Below, in pieces: positions 37,674-50,340 of a stretch of 64,000 bases of DNA; position 1 is the first letter of the stretch, and each line of letters opens with the position of its first letter. The position numbers and the translations under genes were made by a program. This DNA is from Aquilaria yunnanensis (lineage: Eukaryota > Streptophyta > Magnoliopsida > Malvales > Thymelaeaceae): NCBI GenBank assembly GCA_039654915.1, contig CM077599.1, forward strand, positions 16,990,501 through 17,054,500, in the 5' to 3' direction. Below the pieces are notes generated by a model. It was given only the letters and a program-made list of their open reading frames with translations. It had not been told where the DNA came from and made no database searches.

Positions 37674-38913
37674 AGGAAATGACCAAAAGCCCTTGAGATT
37701 TGGTCAAACCTACACTTTTTTCCTCCCTATTTCAAAAACCAACATTTATCCCTTACAAAATTAACACCCGTGATTCACAGTTAGATCGGAAAAAAAAATG
37801 GAAAAACCTGATTTTACCCTACAAACATTATTTTAGAAAAACTGTGCCCCACAAATTTCTTCATATAACAACCTAAACCATACCCTAAAGTAAACCCATC
37901 CCAAAAACTTTTCCACTCTCTCCTCCTCCCTAAACCCTTCTCTCCATCTCTCCTCCGCCGCTTTCTCTCTCCAAGAACACCGCCGTCACTGTCACCTCTC
38001 TCTTTCCCTCTTTTTTCCTTCTGCTCCGATTTCCGATCCCTCTTTTTTCCTGCCGAGAATAGTGGATTTGACATTGAGATTCGAAATCTATTTGAGATTT
38101 TGAAATTGAAGCTGTGAATTTGAAATCTTCGTCGCCAGCCAATCCGTGAGGGGCTATCTGTCGCGAGTTTCCGGGATTAGAGGAGAGGAGCGAGACGAGG
38201 TGGAGAAAAGGAGGGAGATGGAGGCGGAAAGGAGAAGGAAGACAGAGGCGGAGAGGAGAGGCGGAAGACGGAGGTGGAGAGGAGAGGGAGGACGAAGACG
38301 GAGAAAGAGGAAAGCAGGGAGGATGGATGCCGCTTACTAGATAACTCGATCCGAAAACAGAGAGCGAACAAGCGGCGGCGCCGGTGACTGGAACAGATGG
38401 TGTTTCACCACATCTGGGGTTCTTCGACGGAGCGATGATGTACGAGCCGATGAAGATCAGGCGACGATGCGAGAGTGATTTGAATGTTCAGCAACTTGTT
38501 TCGATTTTGAGGGAGGAGAAATTTTGAGCGATTTTGAATGTTCAAGAATTTGTTTTGATTTTGCTTAATGGGTATTTCTCTTTTTTTGTCGTTTGGGAAC
38601 GATTATAGCTGGTGGAAAAGGATCCGAGAAGCCATTGAAGCTATCAGTTCGACTTTGTTTCTGTTCAGGAACTTCGTTTGAGATTATTTTGGTGAGCCGG
38701 CGGTGGCGATGACAGAGAGCAGAGATTAGAACAGAGGATGGAGGGAGACAGGGCCTAGATTGTTAGATACAGAAGTTTGTGGATAAGAATGTTTATGGAA
38801 AAAAAAAAAGTTAGGAGGGCAAAAAAATGCAACTGTAGGTATCTCAAACATGGATGACAGAAGTTTAGATTTGTATATACTTTGAAAAGGGGAGGGTCTA
38901 GGTATTTTTTCCT
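37674..38913. mobile_element. Mutator-like element with GC-rich interior
   Basis: The left end reads AGGAAATGACCAAAAGCCCT followed by GAGATTTGGTCAAACCTACA; the reverse complement of the right end reads AGGAAAAAATACCTAGACCC, with TTTGAGATACCTACAGTTGC further in. These ends resemble the foldback MITE family (copy A). The flanks carry an AAATTTTTT(T) direct repeat of 9-10 bases (37664-37673 and 38914-38922), though it is low in complexity. The interior (37880-38760) is much richer in G and C, CT-rich then GA-rich, and contains a short frame (38146-38340) of Arg/Glu repeats. It may be a Pack-MULE-like element carrying captured gene leader sequence. Confidence 0.5.
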
Positions 38914-39565
38914 AAATTTTTTAGCATAAGTATAGTGACTAAAATGTTACTGTTCAAGTAATAGTTATGCATTTGTAAATCTTACAAAATTTTAGCTACT
39001 AAATGTTAATTTTGGACTGATTCATTCATTTTTTAAAAGTTCAGCAACTAAATGGCAATGTTTGGATTATTTTGTAAATTTTCACGGATGTGTATGACTT
39101 GAATATGCAACGTTGAACGAAAAATTCCTGAAATTCTAGGGCAAAATTTCATCTACAAGCGAGTGTAGTTAAACCGTGCATGATTAGAACCAACCTGGCC
39201 GGTTTCGTAGCAGAAACTTTGACCATCTTGTTCTTCAGGGGCAGGCAAGACGAGAATCAAAGTAATCGAAACAAATGCATTAACCTCGAAACAGGGATAC
39301 AACAGTATCAGCTAAACATACACGAACCAACTCCTACATTTACGATGCTATTCTAATAAAGTTACATAGAAACCAAATCCTACAGCTACTTTGCCGCCAA
39401 AAAACCAAGACAACGAAACTACCTTTTAGGGAACTACCTTTCAAGAACTTCATTCAAGTCTTCCAAGGAGGAGGCAAAAAAACGATATAAGGAAAATAAA
39501 AACAATAAACATATGATAGCTGTGAAGGCACACAGTTGCATCACACTCGATCAACACCCTTCTGT
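38914..39565. other. Spacer and ALBA 3' region
   Basis: About 650 bases. AT-rich up to 39200, then likely the 3' untranslated region of the ALBA gene that ends at 39566. No gene or repeat with paired ends seen. Confidence 0.55.
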
Positions 39566-42072
39566 TTAAGCAGCAGCTTGGATCAGCCCATTAGACCGAA
39601 AGCCACGACCCCTGCCTCGGTTTCCCCTGCCACGTCCACGACCTGCAGGTAGACAAAGCTCCAACTATCAATCTTACTCATCATCAAGAATGTCAAAACC
39701 ACATATGCAAGAGCCATAAAGAGGCCGATCCTGAGAAAAGAACCAAATGAACACCACTTTTGCCAAATTTCAGTAACTAAATTAAATATCTATGCGAGTG
39801 AATACTGATAAATGCATATACAATTAGGTGAACATGATACACTATACCTATTATAATGTTCAAAAGGAAAAAACAACAACAAATTTGTTTGTGTTTAAAC
39901 ACAGAAATCAGTGAATCACAGATCATGTTATGAAATCCTACCATAACTAATCAGAGACATAAAAAAGAACAGCAGGTCAAGAAACTGACCACGGCCTCTA
40001 GGAGGTGCATCATAATTGTAGCCTCCATCTTGCTGAAAATCACCCTGGGGACCACCGTACCCTCCCCTTCCACGGCCACGGTAACCACGTCCTCTTCCTC
40101 GTCCTCTACCCCTAGAGTATCCACGATTGCGGTCCCAACCTCCATCTTCATACTCAACAGAAACATAACCATTTCCTAAAAGTGCGAAAAGTTACATGTG
40201 AGACTTGCATGGCTATGAAAATTAAAGAACCCTTTTCAACCTCTAGCCATAGTGACTTACTGCATCATTAATAAAGATCACAAAAATAAAAGCAAGCAAA
40301 GATTTCTGGTTTTGTGTCTATTCTATATCTTCATCTATGCAGACCACCATAAAGCACTGAAACATACCTCTACCCCTTGTTCTTCCTCTACCGCTGCCAC
40401 CTCTGCCACGGGCATTACTAGGGGAGCCCTCTGCAGGAAAACGAGAAAAGCTTGACAGAGTTCAATCATAGGTGGAACAGACAATCGGCCAATGATGGCA
40501 GATATAGATTATACCTCCTTCATAATCAAGTTCTGTGGTTGGCTTCACCTGGTCAACTGGTAACGGTGGCTGATACCTAAGACAATGAGTAAGATTATTA
40601 GGTAGTAAACAAAAGCCAGCTCATTTCAATTAAAATGTGAATGGTTAAGCATCCTGGTAGCAACGATAATCTGAAGCTTCTTGGAGCTTAGGGCTCTGGG
40701 CTGTATGTTACACAAACTCAGTTATCCTGTTAGGAACAGATCCCTTCCGAGCATCCCCCCTCCCCACATTAAAGTACATGCTTAGGAAATGGTCCAACAG
40801 ATTCCAAAATGGCATGCATGCGGAAACCCTTCCTAGTGAATGTAAGAAACCTAGCCCCCAACACCTCTCTCCCCTCAAAAGATGAACTCGGGAAAATAAG
40901 CCATCACAGAGCAGAATATGAAGCTTAAATAAAGCGCCCATATCTTTATCTTGAAATGTCAACATAGGGACAACTAGACAACTTGCTTCAAGTAACACAG
41001 TATACTACCATTGCTTTCAACTCATTAAGATTCTTAATCCTGCTTAGACAGAGTTATAGGCCTCCAGATAATCCCATTTCTAAGTGGTTTTCAAACAAGT
41101 ACTTTTTGCTCAAGAAATATGTAAACTGGTCTAATCAGAACACAGAATTCACATGAGCCACAAGTAACTACGCAAAGTCGAGCTGTTGAGGCATACCCGA
41201 CAGAAGATGTATTGAGTTCCTTCATTGAAAGGGTTATTGTAATCATTGACACATGCCTTGTGGTCTCCAAGCTGTGATGAGAAGGATTACCACACATGCA
41301 AATAAGTTACCAACATAAGTTCATGCAAAAAAACTACACAAAATAACTGTTAACAGAGCACTTACGGAAGGAGTCCTTCCTCCAAAGGCTCCCATGTATC
41401 CGTTATATCTGTAGAGCCAATTGATGTAACCTGGTGTAGACCAGGAATCCTCCTCTGCATTAAAGGCACAAGATAAAAATACATTTCTTCAGCCAAATCC
41501 CAGAAAGAAATATCCTCATTATCCCCTTGGGAAATGGGAATATCAGTATGGTACCTTTATCAACTCCACTATAGTCACCGTCTTGTTGATAGCTCTTCCC
41601 ATAGCCTTAAAGACGATTTCATTGGCACCTTTTTCCTGCGAAGCACAAGTTAAAAGCTTTTCTTAAAAATGGCCCAATAAAATACGACATAATTCATCAT
41701 TACTCCCACCGTCAATCTGATACTGGAATCGGCAAACACGGAATAATAGAATCAAAGGACAAGCACTACAATTACAGTATCACAAACACAAAGCGTTATT
41801 TCAGAGCACAGGCCACACCTAAGAGATCCAATCCAAGCAACGGCACAGGAATCGTGAACAAAAAAACGAACGACATAGATATTAACAATCGATACCAAGA
41901 TGCCAGGAGATATAAATTAGAGGCTTAGACGGGAGAGAAAGGAAGAAACCTGGAGCAAATTCATGGCGTAGGTGATATAGCTGCGCATCCGGCCCTGACT
42001 AGTGATACGAATCTCATTCTCGTCAATTGGCGCGTCTGCTTTCGGCTTCTCCACTCGCTGGTATCGATCCAT
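39566..42072 (-). CDS. ALBA DNA/RNA-binding protein with RGG tail, 8 exons
   Basis: Exons: 42072-41950, 41635-41555, 41454-41366, 41271-41197, 40576-40515, 40430-40368, 40175-39990, 39642-39566 (stop included); 251 aa, GT-AG throughout with matching phases. The Alba domain covers about residues 18-115: NEIRITSQGRMRSYITYAMN, then VFKAMGRAINKTVTIVELIK, RRIPGLHQVTSIGSTDITD and ETTRHVSMITITLSMKELN. After a short linker (YQPPLPVDQVKP) the C-terminal half is an RG/RGG-rich tail with GYGGPQGDFQQ and FRSNGLIQAAA at the end. Plant long-form ALBA proteins bind RNA and R-loops or mRNAs in nucleus and cytoplasm, and some act in heat-stress mRNA storage. The gene appears intact. It lies between two related hAT elements, which do not touch its exons. 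Confidence 0.95.
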
Positions 42073-42751
42073 CTATTCTGTACCCCAGAATCGCAGTTAC
42101 AGAATCAAAAAATGGAGGAACTTGCTGGAATATGAAATCCAAGAAACTAAAATGGAAAATGAAAAAGGAGGAAGACTGTAGATCTGAGCAGAGAGTGGGT
42201 ACCTAAGAAGGGTAGGGGTGGGGTGGGATAGGGATAAAACAAAGTACGCAACGCTCCACCAAGAGAGAGCCCTCTATTACGGCTTCGTTTCTTCTGTTAC
42301 GCCCTAAGCCCTACCGAAGATATGCCTCCCTGTTTTTATAACCACCACCGCGCTTCCTCAACCTGAGCTGCCCCGAACCTTGCGCCTCTTTCCTCTTCTG
42401 TTGACCATCCCATCTTTGGGTTGGGTCTCCCTTGGCTATTTTCAAATATGTCCGGCCCATTACTTATTATCCAACTTCTTCTTCTTTTGTTTTGTTTTCG
42501 TTGATATTTCGGCCCAAAATTAAAATGTTCTGTAATTTTTTGCAAAAAGTTTCTCCCAAATTTTTGGGAATATTCTAGATCAATCAAGTTATATGTACAC
42601 CAAATCACACTAAATTGAAGAGCCTACTATGAACATATGTCTAATTAGATATATCAAGAAATTTTTAAATTTACTCCTCATTACTATAACTAATTCTCAT
42701 TGTATGCTCTACACCAAACAACATTTTTGTCTTCTCCAGCAGCTATCGCCG
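42073..42751. other. ALBA promoter region
   Basis: About 680 bases. The first 270 bases should hold the leader and promoter; a CT-rich stretch lies at about 42290-42430. No gene seen. It ends at the target duplication of the second hAT element. Confidence 0.6.
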
Positions 42752-43176
42752 CCTCCAATTAGAGATAGGACTTGGGCCGGGTTGACCCAGCCCAAACCAA
42801 GATCGGCCCAAAAGTCTACCCCACTCCAGCAAAAATCTGCTAAATATTGGGCTGAATATAGGCCTGAAAGAGAAGAATGGTGCAAAACAGCTTACCCCGC
42901 CCCAAAATCGAACCCTACCCAACACACGACTCGGACTGTCGGTCCTGAAAATTGCCCAGGCCAGAGCCTGGCCTAAGACTGACAGGTCTAGTTTGGGTCT
43001 GGGATGCAATGGTTAGAAACGACAACCTGCAAAAAAATTTTAAAAAAATGGATTAATTACAATGTAGGTCCTCTAATGGCTTTTTACTACATTTTAGCCC
43101 CCAAAATTTCATTTTCACCCCTCCCAGCAACTAAAATTTGAGGACTTTTTTGTCCAAATATTGTTTGACCCTCCCC

Positions 43177-43184
43177 TATAAATA
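43177..43184 (+). promoter_or_regulatory. TATA box of hAT transposase gene (element 2)
   Basis: TATAAATA in a CCCCTATAAATA context, matching the position and context of the box in the first hAT element. Confidence 0.6.
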
Positions 43185-43365
43185 CCAATATCATTTTCAC
43201 TTTAACCTCACACCACCACTCAATCTCTCTTTTTCCTCTACTACATTCTCTCAAGCATTTGAGCTTTTTTCTTAATCATTTCCAAATTTTTTGCTAATCT
43301 CCCCCATAATATCTTCATAATCTCCTTTTAATTTTACTTTAATCACGACTATTAGTTCATGACTC

Positions 43366-45500
43366 ATGGCTTCAAGAGGAAAGGGCAAGGCGACAGAGAG
43401 TTGATCTTCCCCCACAACCGGCCTTCGAGGCTTGTTCCGTCGTCATTCTTGCCCTGCCGATAAAGGCATATCAATTGAAAAGTTACACGATGATGATGCC
43501 GAAATCGATATGACGAATTACGATTTGGGACTTGATCAATTATCGGATGATGAAGTTGAAGAGTTGGATGCAATAGCGATGGGGAATCCGTCAACACAAC
43601 CGACACCGACAAGTCATAGACCGCCCGTGGAGGAAATCTAAGGGCAAAGTAAATTCTCGAGACTAACTGCTTAGGTTTGGAAGCATTATGAGCTCATACA
43701 CGAAAGGGAGTCGAGGCACGAGAAATATAAACATTGTAGTAAAAAATTAATGCATAAGAAGAATTCCAACACTGGAACGCTGAAGCGACATATTGAAAAT
43801 CAACATCCTAACGTTGTCCTAAGTGCCGACACTAGTTCTGGAGGATAAACACAACTTGGGTCTACAACCGGCACTAACGGGCCAGGTATTTATTGTTTTA
43901 ACCAACAATCTTATAGAAAATGCATGGTAAATTAGATAATGCTTACCGAATTTTTTTTTTCACAAGTTGAATATGTGCTTCTAGAATCTTGAATAAAATC
44001 ACAATTAAATCCTGCATTTAAAACAGTGTCTAGGAAAACTGTTGGGAAAGAAAGTTTTAGATTATTTGAACCTAAAAAGTCAGATTTGCAAGCCTATTTT
44101 TCTGCTCTTGATCATTGTGTGGTATTCACTTCTGATATGTAGACATCACCTATAGGTCAATCATTTTATTGTGTTACTTCTCATTGGATTGATTCTAATT
44201 GGATTATGCAAAAATAAATTTTGTCATTTAGGGTCATTTAAATGAATTATAGTGGTTATCACATATTTAATTGCATCTTAGAAACTATACATGATTATTT
44301 TTGTGTTGATAAAATTCTGTGTATTTCATTTGATAATGCTTCAAACAATGATGTTGTTGCTCGTCTTTTGAGTCAAACATTGAAACCATCTCTCAATGGT
44401 GCATTCTTTCATGTTAGATGTATGTGTCATATTTTGAAACTTTGTGTGTAAAAGGGTTTAGAAGTTCTCCAAAATGAAATTCTGCCTATTCGGAACTCAT
44501 TGACGTATTTGAAATCAATACTTACTGTATTTCGTGAATTTAAAATATATATTTTTTTAAATCAAAAAGAGTTTTCTTGGAAACGGTTTAAATTGGATTG
44601 CCCAACCTACTAGAACTCTACATATTTGACGTTGCAAGATGCTTTCCTGTATGCAAATTTATTGACGCAATTCATGAACTTAAAAATGGGTTGTGAATTT
44701 CTTACGACTGAAGTTTGGGAAAAATGTTCCAAAACCGATGAATTGCTAAAGTTTTTTACGAGGCTACTGAATTTTTCTCTGATGTTTACTATCCAATCAT
44801 TCATCAAGTTTGCTTCATTTAGTGAGCATTACATATACTTTACATCAATTTAAAGATAATAAGTTATTAAAACCAATAGTCGAAGCCATACAGGCTAAGT
44901 GGCTTCAATATTTCAAAAAACATTCCACTTATCTTTTTAGTTGCTTCTTTGTTTGACCCATAAATCAAATTAATGGGCACAACAACATTGCTTGAAAGAA
45001 TTTTTCATATTTACTTAGAAATGTCTCATATAAATATGGCAAATGTCTCATATAAATATTTTGGCTATTTCCTACTTCCGAGCACTTATATTCTTTATAC
45101 AAGTTATATTGTGACGGACATTTGAAAAAGGTAAGATTTGAATCTCTTCAAACCAAGTATCCAAGGAGATCAATCTCATCAAGATTCAACTCGGCCCTTC
45201 AAATGCTCAAACGACCCCGATCGACGACATCGGGATTAGCTGAGGTCGATGACTATCTTGATACATCATTTGAGGTAAGCAACGTCGACATATTGGAGTG
45301 GTGGAAATAAAATAAATCAAGGTTTCCTATCTTTTCAATAATCGCACAGGAGATTATTACCGTTCCAGTCTCCACCGTATCATCCGAGGCAGCGTTTAGT
45401 GCAGAAAAACGGGTGATATCGAAGAAATGATCACGATTGACACCTGAGACAGTAAAAGTATGCGTATCCAACTAAGATTGGGGTCTTACAGCACTCCAGC
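43366..45500 (+). pseudogene. hAT transposase pseudogene
   Basis: It begins MASRGKGK like element 1, with the early acidic stretch DMTNYDLGLDQLSDDEVEEL. A BED-finger remnant (KHCSKKLMHKKN, LKRHIENQHPN) follows near 43720-43810, then the catalytic region (DLQAYFSALDHCVVFTSDM, then FDNASNNDVVARLL and FHVRCMCHILKL) at 44080-44450, and the dimerisation segment (GLAEVDDYLDTSFEVSNVDI then VPVSTVSSEAAFSAEKRVIS) at 45230-45425. At least ten in-frame stops and a few frameshifts occur, so it is non-functional. The order is collinear with the transposase at 34650-36822 at moderate identity. Confidence 0.92.
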
Positions 45501-45963
45501 AGTAAGACCAAAAGAGTTCGGATAAGAAGGTAATATTCAATACTGAGACTTGACATTTTTTTTCAATCATACATGTAGTTTGTATTTGATCTGATTATGC
45601 TGTTAAGCATAGATCATATATTTCTATTTTGCATCATTTTTATAACGTTTTGCCATTTCAAAATGTAAGGCCCATTCCGATTATTTGTAAGTGCCATTTG
45701 GCTTTTTAACTTAATAAAACTTACACCGGATGTGATGTTTTTTCTTAAAAATATTTATTACATATACAATTAATTATATTTCTAATTTTTTTTGCACAAA
45801 AAAAATGTCAAACCTACCCCGCCCTGCCCCGGACCCACCCCAGGACCGGCTTAAGACCGCCCTGCCTAGTACCGGGCCGTTCCCAGTCCTCCACGACCCA
45901 AGCCCAAGCCCAGGTCCAGCCGGTCCGGGTCGGGTCAGCCTGCATCCCACCTCTACCTCTAAT

Positions 45964-47450
45964 GATGTTTCTAGCAACAACGCTATCATCGCACTATAAA
46001 AGTTGACATATTTATGTGTTTGGATTCTTAATCTTCTCCAGATTGCAAACTTTGTCACCTTGTATCACGACTCTTCTTATTTTCTTACTACCACCATCGT
46101 TTGCGAATATCTGCACCGAATCTAGGCAGGTTGTTGTCTTTGTTGCTCCATTACAATAAAGGTTGGTGGTTGTCTTGCGGTACCATCTCCACTATTCAAT
46201 CTTATTCAAAAGCATCTGTAACTATTGGAAATGACTCCAGGCCACACTGGCCGATTTCTATACCAAAATTCTAGAAATTAAAGGAGAGATCATACTGTCA
46301 ATGTGAAGGCCCTTCTACTAAGGTAACAGTGTTATTCTAGTAATTAATGATGTTTAGAATATTAATTGCAAGCTAGATATTGGTTTAAGAAGGGTATAGT
46401 AGCTTATATTGGGTAAATTGGTCATTTAGTCAAAATTGGGCCTAGGGGTATTTTGGTAATTTTAATTAGAGAAAATTTTATCTCATAGATGGTGTAGAAT
46501 ATTAAAATAATATCAAAAGTGATCTTTCTCAATTCTCAATGGGCTTATCCGCTGTTGTTTGTGAGATAAATGGAACTGTTTTAACCCTTGAGGAGTGGTT
46601 TACGTGTTACTAATGATAGCTTGGGGGCTTGATTGCACGGGCCATAAAACTTGTGCACCAAAGGTGTAAGGTTGTAACTGAGACTGTGAAGAGAGTGGGG
46701 CGGCCTTCTAAAATGTATAAAAAAATGGCATGAAATGTGAGAGGACACCTAGGAGCTACATGTGACTCTTAAGAGGGTTAGGTAGCTGCTCACACTTATT
46801 TCCTCATCCCACCCGAAGCCTCCTTCTTCCCTCTCTCCTCTTCGAACCTCCATAGCCACCACATCACCAAGTTTCAATCTGTACCAATTTCCATACCAAA
46901 TCAATAAATTCCCGGTGGAAAACATGTTCTGGAACCAATTGAACAAGGGTTGGTTTACGGTTTCTCAGGGTGGGCTAAGATACAGTTTTCCTTAATTTAC
47001 TGGTTATAATTTTCTTGCTTATAGACTAGCAATTAGCAAGCTAGGAAGCGAGTCGGGTATTTGGTATATATGCCAAAATATGTGAATGAATTATATTTTC
47101 CCATTTTATAAATGTATGTACGTGGTATATAACAAGCATATTACGGCAAACCAACAAAAATCAAAGAGTACATAAACAAGCACACGTAAAATTCCATGAT
47201 ATTTGACACAAGAAAGTGGTAAATAGCGAAATTTATGTACCGCACTATCATATACCGCGCAGTACACGAGCTAAGTCGTATTTCGTGTACTTGATAAGAG
47301 CATTTAGTTTTGTTTATTTTGTCTCTTCGAAGAAACAATAGCGCTAAATAATATCAATCTGACTGACCAAGTGAACACATCCAATTCTTTAAGGCAAAGC
47401 AAAATCCATTTATGAGAAGAATAACTCGGGGGATGGGAGCAGCAGCCCTT
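45964..47450. other. Intergenic region, nothing recognised
   Basis: About 1.5 kb with no recognised gene or paired repeat. A CT-rich patch at 46780-46860 and the wording at 46370-46480 look repeat-like, but I cannot assign them. The region next to 47451 is the likely 3' untranslated region of the DsbA-like gene. Confidence 0.45.
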
Positions 47451-48928
47451 CTACTTGTGCTGGCTGGAGAGCAGAGGATCAATGAAATTTGTCCATCCTT
47501 TGTAGTCTATAGGGGAGCCAGCACCAGGCAACGCAAATCCATTAAGATAGAAAAATGGCGTTGCATAGACCCCTTTTGAACTACTATACTGCAAAACATT
47601 AACACAATTCAATTTGAGGCGTTGGCGAAGCGTAGCAGAACAGCAGAACATAGCACAGAAATGAAAACAGAGAGATGGAGCAAGAAGCTGCCTTACCTTG
47701 AAAGAAACCCTTGTCTTCAGATTGGTCGACAGGTCACTAAACCCAGCTTCAATTGCTTCGTGGTATTTGTTTCCAACCTGTTCCGTCGCGAACTTGATTA
47801 TGTCACTGTCAACCGCTGCCCTTGACATATTCTTTGTCATATCATTGTAGAACCTCTCCTGTTACAAAGTAATCAATTCAAGTACTACCAAACTTCAGTT
47901 CCCGGCAGGCTTGTCATCTAACAGATGCAAGGATTTTACTGTCATAAAGAACTCAGATCGATATATAGAAACTGAAAGCTGTTTCTTAGAGCAAGGTCAA
48001 GCTGCAGGATTGGAACATTCGAATAACGAACCCAAATGCTGCAAATTCCTTGTAGAACTCCGGACCGGAGTCTGCAATATGATTATCAATCACGAGAAGG
48101 CATAGGGCAGGAACTGAAAGTGAAAGAGCAATGGCTGCAAACTGATGTGCTACATGAGAGTACTTCACAGAACCCTTGAGAGGGGCGCAATCAATTAGCC
48201 TTCAGTCGCAGTACACAGATCGTTAATACCAAACCTTTCTCACAATCTAACGACGACAAATAATCTATGCATGTTCAGTTCAAAGAACCATGAAAAGAGT
48301 ATATGTCTCTTAGCGAATGATGATAAACTGGAATTTGGAGATGGCGGGGAAAGTGAAAGGCATTCATCAAGAAAACTACTGCCTGACAACCATAACAATC
48401 AGTTAGGCTCTCTATTCTGATGCCTACAAATGGAAAGGATCAATTTTTAAGGAACGAAAAAGAAAAAATCCGCACCTGGTGTTTGAAGAAGGCCTCCAAC
48501 AATCCGAAAGTTGAACCAGAGTTGAGCGAGTTCACAATATGCAGAGCACGAGAAGCAGCAAAGGCGTTGTCATGGTAGCTGCAATTCACAGAGAATTCAA
48601 ACTTAAACCCAAAATCACGGAGATTTAAATAGACAAAGGGGGATTGAACTACGAACGGTAAAGGTAGGAGGGAAACGACGACCCAAACGCGGGAGCCGTA
48701 GTGATCGACGACTTGCTTGAGAGGAGGCCAGGAGTCTCTGCTGTCGGGGCAGACGGGGTCCAGAAACGCTTCAATTAAGATGGTATCCGATTTGAGTGGG
48801 TGGTTGGTGTAGACGAATCCGTCGTGCCTCGCCGGTGGAATCGGCTGAGCTCTTGCTACGGCCCACAAGAAGAATAGGAAAGTCAGAGATAATAGAGGTG
48901 ACAAAAACTTGGCTCCCCACAATTCCAT
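47451..48928 (-). CDS. Secreted DsbA/thioredoxin-fold protein, 4 exons
   Basis: Exons: 48928-48657, 48578-48476, 47858-47697, 47588-47451 (stop included); 224 aa, GT-AG borders, phases consistent. A signal peptide spans about residues 1-27 (hydrophobic LSPLLSLTFLFFLWAVARAQ). The thioredoxin-like start is LIEAFLDPVCPDSRDSWPPL, where the usual CXXC is reduced to C60-P-D-S63. LPLPYHDNAFAASRALHIVN, LEAFFKHQ, SRAAVDSDIIKFATEQVG and the cis-proline segment YATPFFYLNGF follow. Plant homologues are annotated as thioredoxin-superfamily or DSBA-like proteins of unknown substrate. With a single active-site cysteine it is unlikely to form disulfides by itself and may act as an isomerase, chaperone or reductase. 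It should enter the secretory pathway. Confidence 0.92.
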
Positions 48929-50340
48929 TGTCGTCTCTGGTCGATGCTCTATCGCTCCGCAGGAACGGAGTGATAATAAAGCCGAGACGGTTGACCTCTA
49001 CGTCAGACGCACTTGCTCGGAGTCTCGGACCTTTCCTTGGTAGCGGGTTCTTCTTGAAACAGAGTAGTGCGTATTAAAAGTTTTGTATAATTCTATTAAA
49101 TTTTAAAAATTACGATTTGATTAGTAGTAGTAGTTAAAAAAGTAAATGAAACTTACTAGTTTTTACGGATCTTAACGCTAATTAAAATTTCATACAAATT
49201 TTTGCAGAAGTTTTATTACATTTAGCAATTTTTTTTTTCTGGACGACATCTCGGTTTGTAGGAAGCTGTCTTTTTCGAACCTATCGGACGCCTTGTCCGT
49301 GGGCTTTTGTCTTTAAGGATTTTATTTCTACGGTCCAGAGCAAATTTGGAATATGAACAGTGAACATATTGACCAGGTTTCTATAACAGATCTTCACATT
49401 TGGGGCCATGAAGATTGTCGATGTCTCGAATGAGTGCGCGCGCATTCCCTCTCGTGTTTCTGTGTAAGTAATATAGTAAACAAAAACATTCTCTTTTCTC
49501 TATGTATCACAAGATATAATATTATATAAAAAAAAAATAATGTACGAAGTTTTACTCCACAATATTACATGTAAATGTGGAGCTATAATAAAGTTGTTGG
49601 GTTGTTCTATCTAAGGGTGGAGTGCAAGTGCAGGAGCGGAACTAAAGGAGATTAGTAGGGCCCATTCCCTCCTCTAAAAATTTAAAATATATATAATTTT
49701 TTTTAAAATTTAAAAGCAAGTATATTTTGACATCTCCTTAAAATTATTCAAATTTTCTTGCAATGACTATAGTTTAAAAAAAATATTCATTTTAGCCTCA
49801 CCTTTATAAAAAAAATCTAAATTGGCACTGGTGGCTTTGACCGAAGCTGCTGTACCAGTATAACAAAAAATCTCTAAAAAAAAAAGTGGCTATACCCACA
49901 AGCCACAACTTATCTCAACGTATTATTGTTATATCAGTAATATTTTCTAATTTTTTACTTATTTTACTCTATAATATATACATATTTTATAATGTTAAAG
50001 AATCATTTATTTTTGTGCCGCTGGTAAGATCAATATTTGGTCTAAACTCTATAATTTGGTATTTATGAATTTTCTAATAGTTTACGGTGTAGTAACAAGA
50101 TAATTTATTCTTAGTGGTATTTGAATGAAAATTCCCTCTCCTAAACATTAATGTTTTTCAACCCAATCCTAAATGTTTATGTTTCAACCCAATAAGCCCC
50201 TAGACTTTTACCATGCACATTTGGCCCTTCAAATCTTTAAACATGCATGATAACACCTGCACTTGTAATGACTTAATCGAGGAGTTGAATTAAACAAGAG
50301 TTAACAAAAGCGAACCTTAGCAAATTCATAATATAAGAAC
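48929..50340. other. Intergenic region upstream of the DsbA-like gene
   Basis: About 1.4 kb, AT-rich. The first 130 bases probably hold the DsbA-like promoter. At about 49631 a single AGGAGCGGAACTAAAGGAG end resembles the hAT-like MITE family of 9860-10755, but no opposite end was found. No gene recognised. Confidence 0.45.

Larger units (their letters stand above)
42760..45955 (+). mobile_element. hAT transposon, decayed (element 2)
   Basis: A 3196-bp relative of the element at 33700. The left terminus begins TAGAGATAGGACTTGGGCCG and the reverse complement of the right begins TAGAGGTGGGATGCAGGCTG. An 8-bp target duplication with one mismatch flanks it: CCTCCAAT at 42752-42759 and CCTCTAAT at 45956-45963. 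Subterminal GGCC/CCGG-rich zones, the TATA box and the transposase order are the same as in element 1, but the coding region is broken by many stops. It is an older insertion. Confidence 0.93.

Noticed and set aside
38146..38340. Arg/Glu-rich plus-strand frame resembling a disordered nuclear protein
   Set aside because: It is produced by a GA/GGA-rich low-complexity stretch inside a transposon-like element, with no conserved motif.
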